Positions 1 through 8,350 of a stretch of DNA of 64,000 nt are shown piece by piece. Position numbers and translations under genes: made by a program. Every line of letters begins with the position of its first letter. Within the stretch, counting starts at the first letter, position 1. Source of the DNA: Microbulbifer sp. SAOS-129_SWC (lineage in GTDB: Bacteria > Pseudomonadota > Gammaproteobacteria > Pseudomonadales > Cellvibrionaceae); the NCBI RefSeq assembly GCF_039696035.1, contig NZ_CP155567.1, forward strand, positions 3,343,001 to 3,407,000. Reading direction: 5' to 3'. The notes beneath the pieces are model-generated. The model worked only from the letters and a program-made list of their open reading frames with translations. It was not told where the DNA came from and ran no database searches.

Positions 1-1429
1 GCCACTCGGCACCGAACGCCACGTTCAGCGGGTTGGCCAGCGCGGCGATCTCGATCGGCTGCACGAAATCCGCGTTCACGCTCTGCTCTTCCTGGGTCAG
101 GGTGCCCGGGTGGAAGCTGGTCGGGGACAGGGCACCGAGGCTCGGGTTAATGGAGTCTTTCAGTACATAACTCACTTCGTTTTGCGCAGTGCGCCCGCGC
201 AGATCCCAGGTCATGCCAGATGCCAGCTCACCGCGAGCGCCGAACACCGCGGACAGATCGGTGATATCGGCACCGAACTGCGGGTTATAGCCGCCGGGGA
301 ACTGGGTGTAGATCGGGTTGCGCAGCACATAGCCGCTGGCGCTGGAGCTGTCCGCCACCAGGTAATCAGACGGACTCAGGCCCTGGGCGGTAATGCTGTC
401 GATCAGCGACTGGGGCGCCGGATCGGGCATAAAGTCCCCGTTGCTGTCCGCCTGCAGCGTGGCGCGGGCGCCGAATGCATACTGCGGGTCCAGCACCGGG
501 CCGCGGTAGAAGAAATCGGAAATAGTGGAATTGTCGGAGTAGCCCAGGGTGCCGTACAACTCGACGTCATTACTGAGCGTATAGCCACTGTTGATGAACA
601 GCTTGGTGGTTTCTACTTTCGGATCGCCCCAGCGCTGACCGAGGCCGTCCAGCGGCACCTGGTCGACACCGACCACCGAACCGACGAACTCCGCATCCGG
701 CCGCGCGGCGCCACGCCAGGTCTTGTCCGCGGTGGAGTGCTCCAGCGTGGTGTTGACGAAGCCGCTGTCGCCGAGAGGGAAGCCGGCATTGACGGACAGA
801 CTGTTGCGCTGGCCGTCGCCGGCAAAATATTCGCCAGTCTGCGCCGACACATTAATGCCTTCGGCATCGTCCTTCAGGATCACGTTCACCACCCCGGCGA
901 TGGCATCGGAACCGTACTGGGCCGAAGCGCCGTCGCGCAGCACTTCCACCCGCTGAATCGCGGCGGAGGGAATCGCGGAGAAATCCACCGCCTGGGCGCC
1001 CTGGTTGTTGGTGCCCAGTGGCGCCAGCTGCAGATTGACCAGCGCCGAACGGTGGCGGCGGGTGCCATTGACCAATACCAGAGTCTGGTCTGGTGACAGG
1101 TTGCGCAACGATACCGGGCGGATAAACGCGGTGCCGTCGGCAATCGGGAAACGCTGGGTATTGAACGAAGGCGCCACCTTGGACAGCGACTCGGTCAGAT
1201 CGAAGCTGGCCTGGTCCTTGAGGTTGGCGCCGCCGACCACGTCCACCGGTGACAGCGTCTCGGTCGGGGCCAGCCCCTCCCGGCGCGTACCAGTCGTAAC
1301 GACCTCTTCGAGCACCCGATCATCTGCGGATGGCGATTTGTTGTCATCCTGAGCCAGGGCAGCGGACACCGGCAGCGCCAGCGCCGCGGCCACAGCCAGT
1401 GACAGCGGTTTGAATGAATATGATTGCAT
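1..1429 (-). CDS. TonB-dependent outer-membrane receptor (partial, N-terminal part)
   Basis: This gene runs off the left edge, leaving about 476 N-terminal residues. It starts with a clear signal peptide (hydrophobic stretch ending SAALAQ), then a TonB-box-like segment (VLEEVVTTGTR) and a complete plug domain with the usual motifs: a LVLVNGTRRHRSALVN-type loop, VEVLRDGASAQYG and DAIAGVVNVILK. Barrel strands follow, ending in NVAFGAEW at the window edge. It would import a bulky substrate across the outer membrane using TonB energy; the substrate cannot be read from this part. There is no STN signalling domain and no carboxypeptidase-like N-terminal domain, unlike the receptor at the right end of the window. 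The gene is transcribed away from the flavin operon through a shared 528-bp intergenic region. The family call is firm. Confidence 0.93.
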   Translation of the reverse strand, partial: MQSYSFKPLSLAVAAALALPVSAALAQDDNKSPSADDRVLEEVVTTGTRREGLAPTETLSPVDVVGGANLKDQASFDLTESLSKVAPSFNTQRFPIADGTAFIRPVSLRNLSPDQTLVLVNGTRRHRSALVNLQLAPLGTNNQGAQAVDFSAIPSAAIQRVEVLRDGASAQYGSDAIAGVVNVILKDDAEGINVSAQTGEYFAGDGQRNSLSVNAGFPLGDSGFVNTTLEHSTADKTWRGAARPDAEFVGSVVGVDQVPLDGLGQRWGDPKVETTKLFINSGYTLSNDVELYGTLGYSDNSTISDFFYRGPVLDPQYAFGARATLQADSNGDFMPDPAPQSLIDSITAQGLSPSDYLVADSSSASGYVLRNPIYTQFPGGYNPQFGADITDLSAVFGARGELASGMTWDLRGRTAQNEVSYVLKDSINPSLGALSPTSFHPGTLTQEEQSVNADFVQPIEIAALANPLNVAFGAEW

Positions 1430-1957
1430 GGTAAGCCCGTCCTCTCTCTTATGGTTATCTCGTGAGGATCACGCCGCCGAATACCCCGCGACAGACGTGC
1501 ACTGATTTTTGTGTGGCGACCCGGTTGTGTCGGCGCACTTTTATTGTGCGGCCAGATTATGCAAATGGCGGGCGGGCGGCAACGCTTCTTTGCAAAACAC
1601 AAAAAAGAGTGCCAAAGAGTGTGACAAAGGTTACATATGATGTGGTTTTCCCCGCCACAAAGGATAGGTGTCAACAAACTGGAAAATTTTTGGATAAAGG
1701 GTCTCGCACTGGCGCTGGCTGCAGGATTATTTATCCCGCCAATTGGTCACCTATTGACCACAACCAGACACCAATTTCGCTGGCCGCCCACTCTCAACCC
1801 GGTCCCAACCGCAGGGTCCGACACGCTCGCACAACAGTCTCCCCACGACCAGGCCAGCAGTTACGACAATTCAAATGATAACTGTTTGCATTACGCTTAA
1901 CAGGCTACTAAACTCCGCCGCACATAACGACACCGTCTGATTTTTCTGGGGACCACC
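1430..1957. other. Divergent intergenic region, 528 bp
   Basis: This gap separates the divergent TonB receptor and the outer-membrane/flavin operon, so it must hold both promoters. It is AT-richer than its flanks. A weak open frame at 1637-1900 (87 codons, hydrophobic start) has no recognisable domain and I do not call it a gene. A small inverted repeat lies at 1744-1760 and near-direct repeats of AAAGAGTG occur around 1605-1620. Confidence 0.6.
1744..1760. promoter_or_regulatory. Candidate operator (6-bp inverted repeat)
   Basis: TGGTCA and TGACCA are separated by 5 bases, forming a short perfect dyad in the divergent promoter region. A dimeric regulator could bind here, but no regulator gene is adjacent and dyads this short arise by chance. 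Confidence 0.2.
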
Positions 1958-2848
1958 ATGCATCAGCTAAGCCGCCTTTCCACCATCGGCGCAGTCCTGG
2001 CCACTCTCTCCGCACCCGCGCTCGCCGACGAGAACCTGTTTGGCAACGTCAAAGGCGCCGAAACCATGCCCGAGGGCAGCTGGGAGGTGTATCAGATCTT
2101 CACCGACCGCAGCGACAAGGGTACCGGCCACTACCGCGCTTTCGACAGCACCACAGAAGTGGAATATGGCGTCAGCAACAAATTCACCGTCGGCGCCGGT
2201 CTCAAGGCCATCGCGGTGGACACCAGCGGTCTGGTGGTAGACGGCTATATCCCCGGCGACTACAAGCGCGACCTGAGCGTGGCGGGCTTCGAAGCCACGG
2301 CAAAATACAACTTCCTGAGCCCGGCGCTGGATGACTTTGGCCTGTCCGGCTTCTGGGAGTTCGACTATATGAGCATCGACCCCCACTCCGGCCGCGACAA
2401 GGACACCCTGTCGCTGGAATCCTCCCTGCTGGCACAGAAGTACCTGCTGGAAGGCCAGCTGATCTGGGTCGGCAACCTGTCCATGGAAGGCACCTACGCC
2501 AAGCGCAGCGCGATCAATAGCCTGCCGGACGGCTTCGAGTGGCCCACCGATCCGGAGATGGAGCTCGAATTCAAGCTGGGCTCGGGCGTGAGCTACCGCT
2601 TCGCGCCCAATTGGTTCGTGGGTGCAGAAATCAACTATGAGACCGAGTTCGAGACCGAGGTCGGCCAGGAGCGCTGGTCGGTGTTCGCCGGCCCCAACCT
2701 GCACTACGCCAACGCCAACTGGTGGGCCACGCTGTCGTGGATGCCGCAACTCGAGGGCGGTGGCGAAATGATCATCGCCGGCGACGACCTGCACCTGATC
2801 GAAAAGACCAAGAGCGAAGCCCGCCTGAAACTCGGCTACAACTTCTGA
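1958..2848 (+). CDS. DUF6662-like outer-membrane beta-barrel protein
   Basis: A 296-residue protein with a signal peptide ending in PALADE, then alternating amphipathic strands rich in Tyr, Trp, Gly and acidic residues, ending in a C-terminal aromatic (GYNF) as expected of an outer-membrane barrel. It resembles the DUF6662 family, whose function is not established. The start has a GGGGACC ribosome-binding site. The FMN-binding protein gene begins 11 bases after its stop, so the two are almost certainly co-transcribed. This links an outer-membrane protein to a periplasmic flavin carrier. Inference: it may be a conduit or receptor for the substrate reduced or oxidised by the flavin module. The barrel call is fairly sure and the role is open. 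Confidence 0.75.
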   Translation: MHQLSRLSTIGAVLATLSAPALADENLFGNVKGAETMPEGSWEVYQIFTDRSDKGTGHYRAFDSTTEVEYGVSNKFTVGAGLKAIAVDTSGLVVDGYIPGDYKRDLSVAGFEATAKYNFLSPALDDFGLSGFWEFDYMSIDPHSGRDKDTLSLESSLLAQKYLLEGQLIWVGNLSMEGTYAKRSAINSLPDGFEWPTDPEMELEFKLGSGVSYRFAPNWFVGAEINYETEFETEVGQERWSVFAGPNLHYANANWWATLSWMPQLEGGGEMIIAGDDLHLIEKTKSEARLKLGYNF

Positions 2849-2859
2849 GCGAAACAGTG

Positions 2860-3402
2860 ATGAAACACGAAATGCTGCTCGGCGCGCTGCTGCCGATTAC
2901 CGCGCTGGTCGCCCCGGCCTATGCCGCCGACTATCTGACGGTGGAGCAGGCCCAGCGCCAGTTCTTTCCCGATGCCAGCCAGTTCGTCGACAGCGCGCTC
3001 AACTTCGACGACGACCAGCGCGACGCGATCAAGGACCACGCCGGCACGCGCCAGCGCCGCGATCGCCAGCAGGTGTGGCGCGCCGCGCGCGACGGCGAGG
3101 ATCTGGGCTGGATGTTTGTCGACGACGTGATCGGCAAGCACGAGTTCATCACTTACGCGCTGGCGGTGTCCCCCGAGGGCGCGGTGCTGGGCATGGAGAT
3201 CCTCAGCTACCGTGAGACCCACGGCGGCGAAGTGCGCCAGGCCGACTGGCGCGAGCAGTTCGACGGCAAGTCACTCGACGACGCCCTCCGCCTGGGCAAG
3301 GATGTGTCCAATATCAGCGGTGCTACGCTGTCGTGCCGCAATGTCACCGATGGCGTGCGGCGGCTGCTGAATATCTGGGACCTGTACCTGAAAAATGCCT
3401 GA
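2860..3402 (+). CDS. Periplasmic FMN-binding domain protein (covalently flavinylated)
   Basis: A 180-residue protein with a Sec signal peptide (to about residue 22, ending AYAAD) and an FMN-binding domain. Residues 148-156 read DVSNISGAT, which matches the motif D...SGA(T/S) in which ApbE attaches FMN through a phosphoester to the Thr (here T156). The HGGEVRQ segment near residues 121-127 is also typical of the family. The gene overlaps the downstream ApbE gene by 8 bases, so modifying enzyme and target are translationally coupled. The ATG at 2860 is chosen because it places the signal peptide at the N terminus; the open frame continues upstream into the preceding gene. Inference: it is a one-electron carrier in the periplasm, fed by the membrane protein at the end of the operon. 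Confidence 0.88.
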   Translation: MKHEMLLGALLPITALVAPAYAADYLTVEQAQRQFFPDASQFVDSALNFDDDQRDAIKDHAGTRQRRDRQQVWRAARDGEDLGWMFVDDVIGKHEFITYALAVSPEGAVLGMEILSYRETHGGEVRQADWREQFDGKSLDDALRLGKDVSNISGATLSCRNVTDGVRRLLNIWDLYLKNA

Positions 3403-4261
3403 CTTCCCGGCTGTCGGGCCGGGGGCGCAGATCAAACGCATGCGCCCCCTGCTCGGCACCTATGTTGAGATCGCCGCGGGCGCTGTTGAAACGATGGCGG
3501 CGGAACGCGCCGAAGCCGCTATCCACAGCGCCTTCGACGTCATCGCCCTTATCCACAGGCTGGCCAGCTTCCAGCAACCCGACAGCGAACTCTCGCACCT
3601 GAATGCCAATCCCGGCCAGTGGCTGACACTCTCCCGCCACACGCTGCGGCTGCTCAGGCTGGCCCGCGCCATAACCGCGGCCAGCGATCACCTGTTCAAC
3701 TGCACCCTCGGCGGCGCCGTCGTGGCCCGCGGCGCCCTGCCCGACCACGGCGGCGATTATCTGGGCAGCGGCCGCGCCGACGATATTGAACTGGAGGCAG
3801 GCCGCGCGCGCCTCGCGCGCCCGGTGCGGATCACCCTCGACGGTATTGCCAAGGGCTACGCCGTGGATTGCGCCATCGCCGCGCTCAAACGCGCCGGCAT
3901 CACCGCCGGCTGGATCAACGCCGGTGGCGACCTGCGCGCCTTCGGGGAGTTAGCGCTGCCGGTATCACAGCGCCGCGCCGATAGCAGCACACGTTCCCTC
4001 GGCGCACTGCAAAATGCCGCGTTGGCCACTTCGCGTGCCGGCGGCGGTGTCGATGCCGATGTCCCCGGCCTGATTCTCGGTCCGGAAACCGCGCACGACG
4101 CCGCGGACATTGGCAAGGCCACAACCTTTAGCGTAATCTCGCGCTTCGCCTGGCGCGCCGACGCCCTGACCAAGGTCGCGGCGCTGGCACCGGCCGCTGA
4201 GCGCGCGGCGCGCGTCGCCGGCCTCGGCGGCCTGCTGATCGAAGAAGAAACCTGGAATTAA
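3395..4261 (+). CDS. apbE: FAD:protein FMN transferase, divergent ApbE
   Basis: A 288-residue ApbE-family protein that transfers FMN from FAD onto a Thr/Ser of its target. Visible family motifs are RPLLGTYVEI (19-28), DGIAKGYAVD (about 149-158), INAGGDLRAFG (about 175-185) and ADALTKVA near the C terminus. Two oddities stand out. The HHI(I/L)DP-type segment that usually follows the ATSG strand is replaced by a short sequence without the histidines. No signal peptide or lipobox is visible, although the target is exported and most Gram-negative ApbE proteins act in the periplasm. The gene sits directly between its probable substrate and the membrane protein. The family call is solid; the compartment in which it acts is uncertain. 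Confidence 0.87.
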   Translation: MPDFPAVGPGAQIKRMRPLLGTYVEIAAGAVETMAAERAEAAIHSAFDVIALIHRLASFQQPDSELSHLNANPGQWLTLSRHTLRLLRLARAITAASDHLFNCTLGGAVVARGALPDHGGDYLGSGRADDIELEAGRARLARPVRITLDGIAKGYAVDCAIAALKRAGITAGWINAGGDLRAFGELALPVSQRRADSSTRSLGALQNAALATSRAGGGVDADVPGLILGPETAHDAADIGKATTFSVISRFAWRADALTKVAALAPAAERAARVAGLGGLLIEEETWN

Positions 4262-4265
4262 CGAA

Positions 4266-4724
4266 ATGCGTCGCTTGAGCGGATACCCGCGCTGGTTCTA
4301 CGCCGCACTGATGATCACCGTCGCCGCGCTGACGGCCAGCGGCTTGCTGCTGATACCCAATATGATGGAGCTGCGCCTGGACATGGACGCGCCGCTGCAC
4401 TTCTCCGGTAGCCTACGCCTCGCCAGCGCCGCCACCCACAGCCTCACCGCGTTCCTCACCATCGGTCTGATCGGCGCCCTGGCCACGGTGCACATGCGCG
4501 CCGGCTGGCACCGCAGGCAGAATCGTGTGAGCGGGCTTTTGCTGGTACTGCTGTTCGCGTTTCTGCTTGCATCAGCGGTGGGGATCTACTATTTCGGCGA
4601 TATGGACCTGAGCCGGTTGTCCAGTCTCAGTCACAGCCTTGTCGGGTTGGTACTGGTACTACTGTTTGCATGGCACGCAGTGGTTGGGCGGCGGATCCGC
4701 TTGCAAAAGCGCCGCGGTCGATAA
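4266..4724 (+). CDS. Four-helix His-rich membrane protein (DUF4405/cytochrome-b-like)
   Basis: A 152-residue integral membrane protein with four predicted helices (about 11-30, 57-77, 88-110, 121-141). Histidines lie at positions 58 and 76 in helix 2 and at 123 and 137 in helix 4. This places one His pair near each face of the membrane, the geometry of a di-haem four-helix cytochrome b. It starts 4 bases after the apbE stop. In an operon with a flavinylated periplasmic carrier, a membrane haem protein would move electrons from the quinone pool or cytosol to the flavin, or the reverse. The resemblance to DUF4405-type proteins is my judgement from topology and His placement; no haem motif proves it. 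Confidence 0.65.
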   Translation: MRRLSGYPRWFYAALMITVAALTASGLLLIPNMMELRLDMDAPLHFSGSLRLASAATHSLTAFLTIGLIGALATVHMRAGWHRRQNRVSGLLLVLLFAFLLASAVGIYYFGDMDLSRLSSLSHSLVGLVLVLLFAWHAVVGRRIRLQKRRGR

Positions 4725-5039
4725 AACGGCCGGCGCATAAAATACCCGCGCAGACTTGCTGTAACAGGAATTTACTGCAAGCCCCAACGTTTTACGGCAC
4801 CTCGAATTTTTACAGCAACGCAACGCTGCCCGATGGCGCCTCTGTAAACAACTCGCCCGCCCGCATTATGCGCCAGCAAAAAAAAGCGCTTTTCTGGGAT
4901 TTTTTCCCGGCAATTAATTAGTATTGCCATCTGCTCAGGCGGATTCCTGAGCCCCGCCGACGTCTAGCAAGCATTCAGACCGACGAACATAACCGCGCTC
5001 GGCCTGCAACCGGCCCTGATCTTCTACAAGGATAGTGAT
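4725..5039. other. Intergenic region, 315 bp
   Basis: AT-richer spacer between the flavin operon and the orphan gene. It contains a short hairpin (CTCAGG/CCTGAG, 4934-4951). I see no convincing coding frame or intrinsic terminator with a T tract. Confidence 0.5.
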
Positions 5040-5741
5040 ATGAGCTTGGATAGCCTCACTGGATCGGCATTGATCCGTCTCGTTATTGCCCGGCAAATGA
5101 AAAACAGCCTCAAGGCGCAAGGACATGGCAAGTTGTGGCGCATGGTGCACGGCTTGTCAGAAAGCAGACTGTTAAAAAAACGCGTCCTGATATCCAACGA
5201 TTTCTATTCCGAGGACCCCTTTACCTGTTGGTGGCTGTTCCTCAACAAACCCACCACCGCCAACGAAATCATCATCAAGGAAGTCAGAGGCATCCTGATG
5301 GCACATGCGATAGGCGGTGTCGCCAACGCCATGGGAGGTCAGGTCAGGTCGGTTCACGAGGCTTACAGCCAGCTGTCCGATACCCACAAGGCGATGGGCG
5401 TGGCGAAACAGACCGTGTCGGCAAAAGCAATGGCCAACAAAACGTACAATAAACTGAATGATGCCTGGCAGGCCGGTGTATGGAGTGCGGCAAAGGGCAC
5501 AGCGCAGGAATTCTCGCTGGGATTTGACCAGATGTTAATCGGCGGCTGCGCGCATATTGAAAAGAACGGCAAAGACCTGGAAATCAACCTCCGCACCTGG
5601 AATAACAAAACCGACATGCTGTCTTTTATGAGCTTTGCGGAGAGCAAAGGCCGCTATTCAGAAGCCAGCCGAAAGTATACCCGCGGACTGTGTAGCGAGA
5701 TTAAATTTCGCTATGACGCCAGATTTGGTACTTTGGTGTGA
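5040..5741 (+). CDS. Hypothetical protein, unrecognised
   Basis: A 233-residue soluble protein that I do not recognise. There is no signal peptide, although residues 86-103 hold a moderately hydrophobic Ala/Gly-rich stretch (MAHAIGG...AMGG) that could be a buried or membrane-interacting helix. The middle is rich in Lys, Ala and Ser, and the C-terminal third alternates like beta strands with Trp and aromatic residues. An AAGGA ribosome-binding site lies just before the ATG. Codon use is less GC-biased than in its neighbours, which suggests recent acquisition. It stands alone between the flavin operon and the convergent Lon-like protease gene, so context gives no functional clue. Confidence 0.6.
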   Translation: MSLDSLTGSALIRLVIARQMKNSLKAQGHGKLWRMVHGLSESRLLKKRVLISNDFYSEDPFTCWWLFLNKPTTANEIIIKEVRGILMAHAIGGVANAMGGQVRSVHEAYSQLSDTHKAMGVAKQTVSAKAMANKTYNKLNDAWQAGVWSAAKGTAQEFSLGFDQMLIGGCAHIEKNGKDLEINLRTWNNKTDMLSFMSFAESKGRYSEASRKYTRGLCSEIKFRYDARFGTLV

Positions 5742-5800
5742 TTCAAAAAGTACCAAGTTGATACAGCCCCCACACAACAACAGGGGTTCTCTACCGGGAC

Positions 5801-8275
5801 TCAATAGCGGTCCCGATCCGGTTTTTTCTCCTTGTTCTCGCCCACGGGTGCCGGTGGCTGGACGCCAGCGTCCAGCTCCTGCTGCAACAGCCGCGTACGC
5901 GTTTCCTCCAGCCGCCGCAATCGCTTCTGCACCTGACCGTTAAACGATTGCGCGGGAAAGCGGCCATCGTCGCCGGGACTGCCGGCGTCCAGTCCGCTGA
6001 GCAACGCCAGTGCTTCATCCACCTGTGCCACCGCATAGATGGAAAACTGCTGCGCGCGCACCGCCGCGACCACTTCCTGTTTCAACATCAGGTGCTGCAC
6101 ATTGGCCGCCGGAATAATTACGCCCTGATTGCCGTCCAGGCCGCGGGCCTGGCACAGCTCAAAAAAGCCCTCGATCTTTTCGTTAACGCCGCCGATCGCC
6201 TGTACGCGCCCCAGCTGGTTGACCGAGCCGGTGACGGCGAAACTCTGGCGCAGCGGCACTTGCGCAATCGCCGACAGCAACGCGCACAGCTCCGCCAGTG
6301 AGGCGCTGTCGCCGTCTACCGGACCATAGGACTGTTCGAATACCAGGCTCGCGGACAGCGACAGCGGCTCGGACGGCGCATAGCGGTTGGCGAGAAAGGC
6401 GCCAAGGATCAGCACCCCCTTGGAGTGCAGCGGGCCACCCAGTTCGGTCTCGCGCTCGATATCCACCATTTTGCCGCTGCCCAGGCGCGCGGTGGCCGTG
6501 ATGCGCGAGGGGCGGCCGAAGGCGGTGTCGCCGAGCTGGATCACGGAGAGACCGTTGATCTGCGCCACCTGTTCACCGGCGGTATCGATCATCAGGATAT
6601 CGCGCTCCACCGCTTCCTGCATACGCTCCTGCAACTGGCGCTGCCGATACTCGCGCTTTTCTATCGCCTTCTGGACATGCGCTGGCTCCACGCGGCTGTC
6701 GCTCTCGTGCCGGCACCAGTAGCCCGCTTCGCGCAGCATATCGGCAAGCCATTCGCGATGTAGCGACAGCTTCTGCGCATCCGCGGAGACCCGCGCGGCC
6801 TGCTCGATCACCCGCGCCACCGCCGCCGCAGACAGCGGCCGCAGTTTTTCGCTTTTTACCAGCGCATCGATCCAGCGGGCATAGGCGAGCACGCTGTGAC
6901 GGTCGCGGGTGATATCCTCGGAAAAATCGGCGTAGACCTTGAACAGCTGGCTGAATTCGGAGTCGTGCGCCTTCAGCAGGTGATAGATCCAGCGCTCGCC
7001 TACCAAGACCACGTTCAGCTGCAACGGAATCGGTTCTGGTTCCAGGCTGCTGGTGGACAGCAACCCCAGTTGCAACTCCAGTGGCTGAATACGAATTTCC
7101 TGTGAGCGCAGGGCGCGCTTGAGCGTCTCCCAGACATAGGGGGTCACCAGCAGCCGGTGCGCATCCAGAATCAGGCAGCCGCCGTTGGCGCGGTGCAGTG
7201 CCCCGCTCTTGACCAGGCTGAAATTGGTTAACAGGGCGCCCATCTGCGATTCGTATTCGACCCGCCCGAGCAGGTTGTGATAGGTGGGATTGTCCTCATA
7301 GACCACCGGGGCACCGTGCGCGCCGCCGTTATCGACGAGAATATTGACCCGGAAGCGGGTGAACTCCGATGCGCGAATCAATTTAGCGGGCGCAATGCCC
7401 TCCTTCTCGCCGCGCTCGCCGGCAGCGCGAAAGTCATCGGTATTCTGCGTGACTTCCCGTTTGATATTTTCGATAAACGCCTGCACCGTTTTCGAGCCGA
7501 GATAGCGCCGGCGCAGCCAGTCGATGCGCTCGTCGAGAGTCAGGTGCAGGTACTCGCTGTTCAGCTGCTTCACATCCTCGGCCAGCTGTTCGTGCCAGCG
7601 CAACGCCTGGCCCAGGGTCTCCTTGAGATCGATATTGACCTGCTCAATGTTGTCCTTGAGGCGCTGCTGCTCTTCCGCCGGCAGCTTGCCGAACTCCTCC
7701 GGACTGATAAATTCGCCCTCCCGCAGCGGCCCGATGGTGTAACCGGAGGGCGTGCGCACGACGCCGATACCCAGCGCTCTGGCGCGCTGCACCAGCGCGC
7801 TGAACGCCTGTTCCTCGCGCTCTTCCAGCGCCTGCTTGAGTTCGTCGCGGCGCGCGCGGTACTCCTCGCTGCGGAAGATATCGGGAATGGCGGTGAGCAG
7901 GTGTTCGAGCAGGTCGTCGATGTCGCGCTGTAGCTCGCGCGCCGTGCCCGCGGGCAACACCAGCGCGCAGGGGCGGTGCTCGGACTCGAAGTTGTGGATA
8001 TAGCAGAGATCGCTGGCCGGCTCCTGGCGCCCGGCCCAGGCGCCGATCTGCTGTCGGGCCAGGTCGTGCCGCCCGAGCCCTACCGAACCGGCGACATAGA
8101 GGTTGTAGCCCTTCTGCGGCATCTCGACGGCGAATTCCAGCGCCTCCAGCGCGCGCGTCTGACCCAGTGGCTGGCGCGTGATATCCCGCCCGGGTTCGGC
8201 TTCGGGTTCGGCGCGCAGCCACTCCAGCGGGCAGTGCCAGTACAGCTGCTCGGGCAGCAGGGGGCTTGGGTTCAT
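5801..8275 (-). CDS. Lon-like ATP-dependent protease (S16 family, LonB/YcbZ type)
   Basis: An 824-residue protein with an N-terminal and central AAA-like region and a C-terminal S16 peptidase domain. The nucleophile Ser is in the segment GPVDGDSAS and its partner Lys lies in GGVNEKIEGF, giving the Ser-Lys dyad of Lon proteases. The Walker A-like loop at residues 63-70 is GSVGLGRH, so the usual Lys-Thr is Arg-His, and the Walker B-like strand reads CLILDAH without the acidic pair. Such degeneracy is seen in this Lon-like branch and raises the question of how ATP is used. A coiled-coil-like helical segment (about 120-260) precedes the AAA core. It likely degrades misfolded or specific regulatory proteins in the cytosol. 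The gene is monocistronic as far as can be seen. Confidence 0.88.
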   Translation of the reverse strand: MNPSPLLPEQLYWHCPLEWLRAEPEAEPGRDITRQPLGQTRALEALEFAVEMPQKGYNLYVAGSVGLGRHDLARQQIGAWAGRQEPASDLCYIHNFESEHRPCALVLPAGTARELQRDIDDLLEHLLTAIPDIFRSEEYRARRDELKQALEEREEQAFSALVQRARALGIGVVRTPSGYTIGPLREGEFISPEEFGKLPAEEQQRLKDNIEQVNIDLKETLGQALRWHEQLAEDVKQLNSEYLHLTLDERIDWLRRRYLGSKTVQAFIENIKREVTQNTDDFRAAGERGEKEGIAPAKLIRASEFTRFRVNILVDNGGAHGAPVVYEDNPTYHNLLGRVEYESQMGALLTNFSLVKSGALHRANGGCLILDAHRLLVTPYVWETLKRALRSQEIRIQPLELQLGLLSTSSLEPEPIPLQLNVVLVGERWIYHLLKAHDSEFSQLFKVYADFSEDITRDRHSVLAYARWIDALVKSEKLRPLSAAAVARVIEQAARVSADAQKLSLHREWLADMLREAGYWCRHESDSRVEPAHVQKAIEKREYRQRQLQERMQEAVERDILMIDTAGEQVAQINGLSVIQLGDTAFGRPSRITATARLGSGKMVDIERETELGGPLHSKGVLILGAFLANRYAPSEPLSLSASLVFEQSYGPVDGDSASLAELCALLSAIAQVPLRQSFAVTGSVNQLGRVQAIGGVNEKIEGFFELCQARGLDGNQGVIIPAANVQHLMLKQEVVAAVRAQQFSIYAVAQVDEALALLSGLDAGSPGDDGRFPAQSFNGQVQKRLRRLEETRTRLLQQELDAGVQPPAPVGENKEKKPDRDRY

Positions 8276-8350
8276 GCAGACATCTGGGTTGAGAATCCTG
8301 GGCGCAGGCGGCGCGCGTGTTTTAGCGCTGCCCGCACTTCAGTTTAGGCC

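Noticed and set aside
1637..1900. 87-codon plus-strand frame with a hydrophobic N terminus in the divergent promoter region
   Set aside because: No recognisable domain, atypical composition, and it would occupy the promoter space of two divergent genes.
4670..4921. 83-codon plus-strand frame overlapping the end of the membrane protein gene
   Set aside because: Begins inside a real gene in another frame and has no domain or ribosome-binding site.
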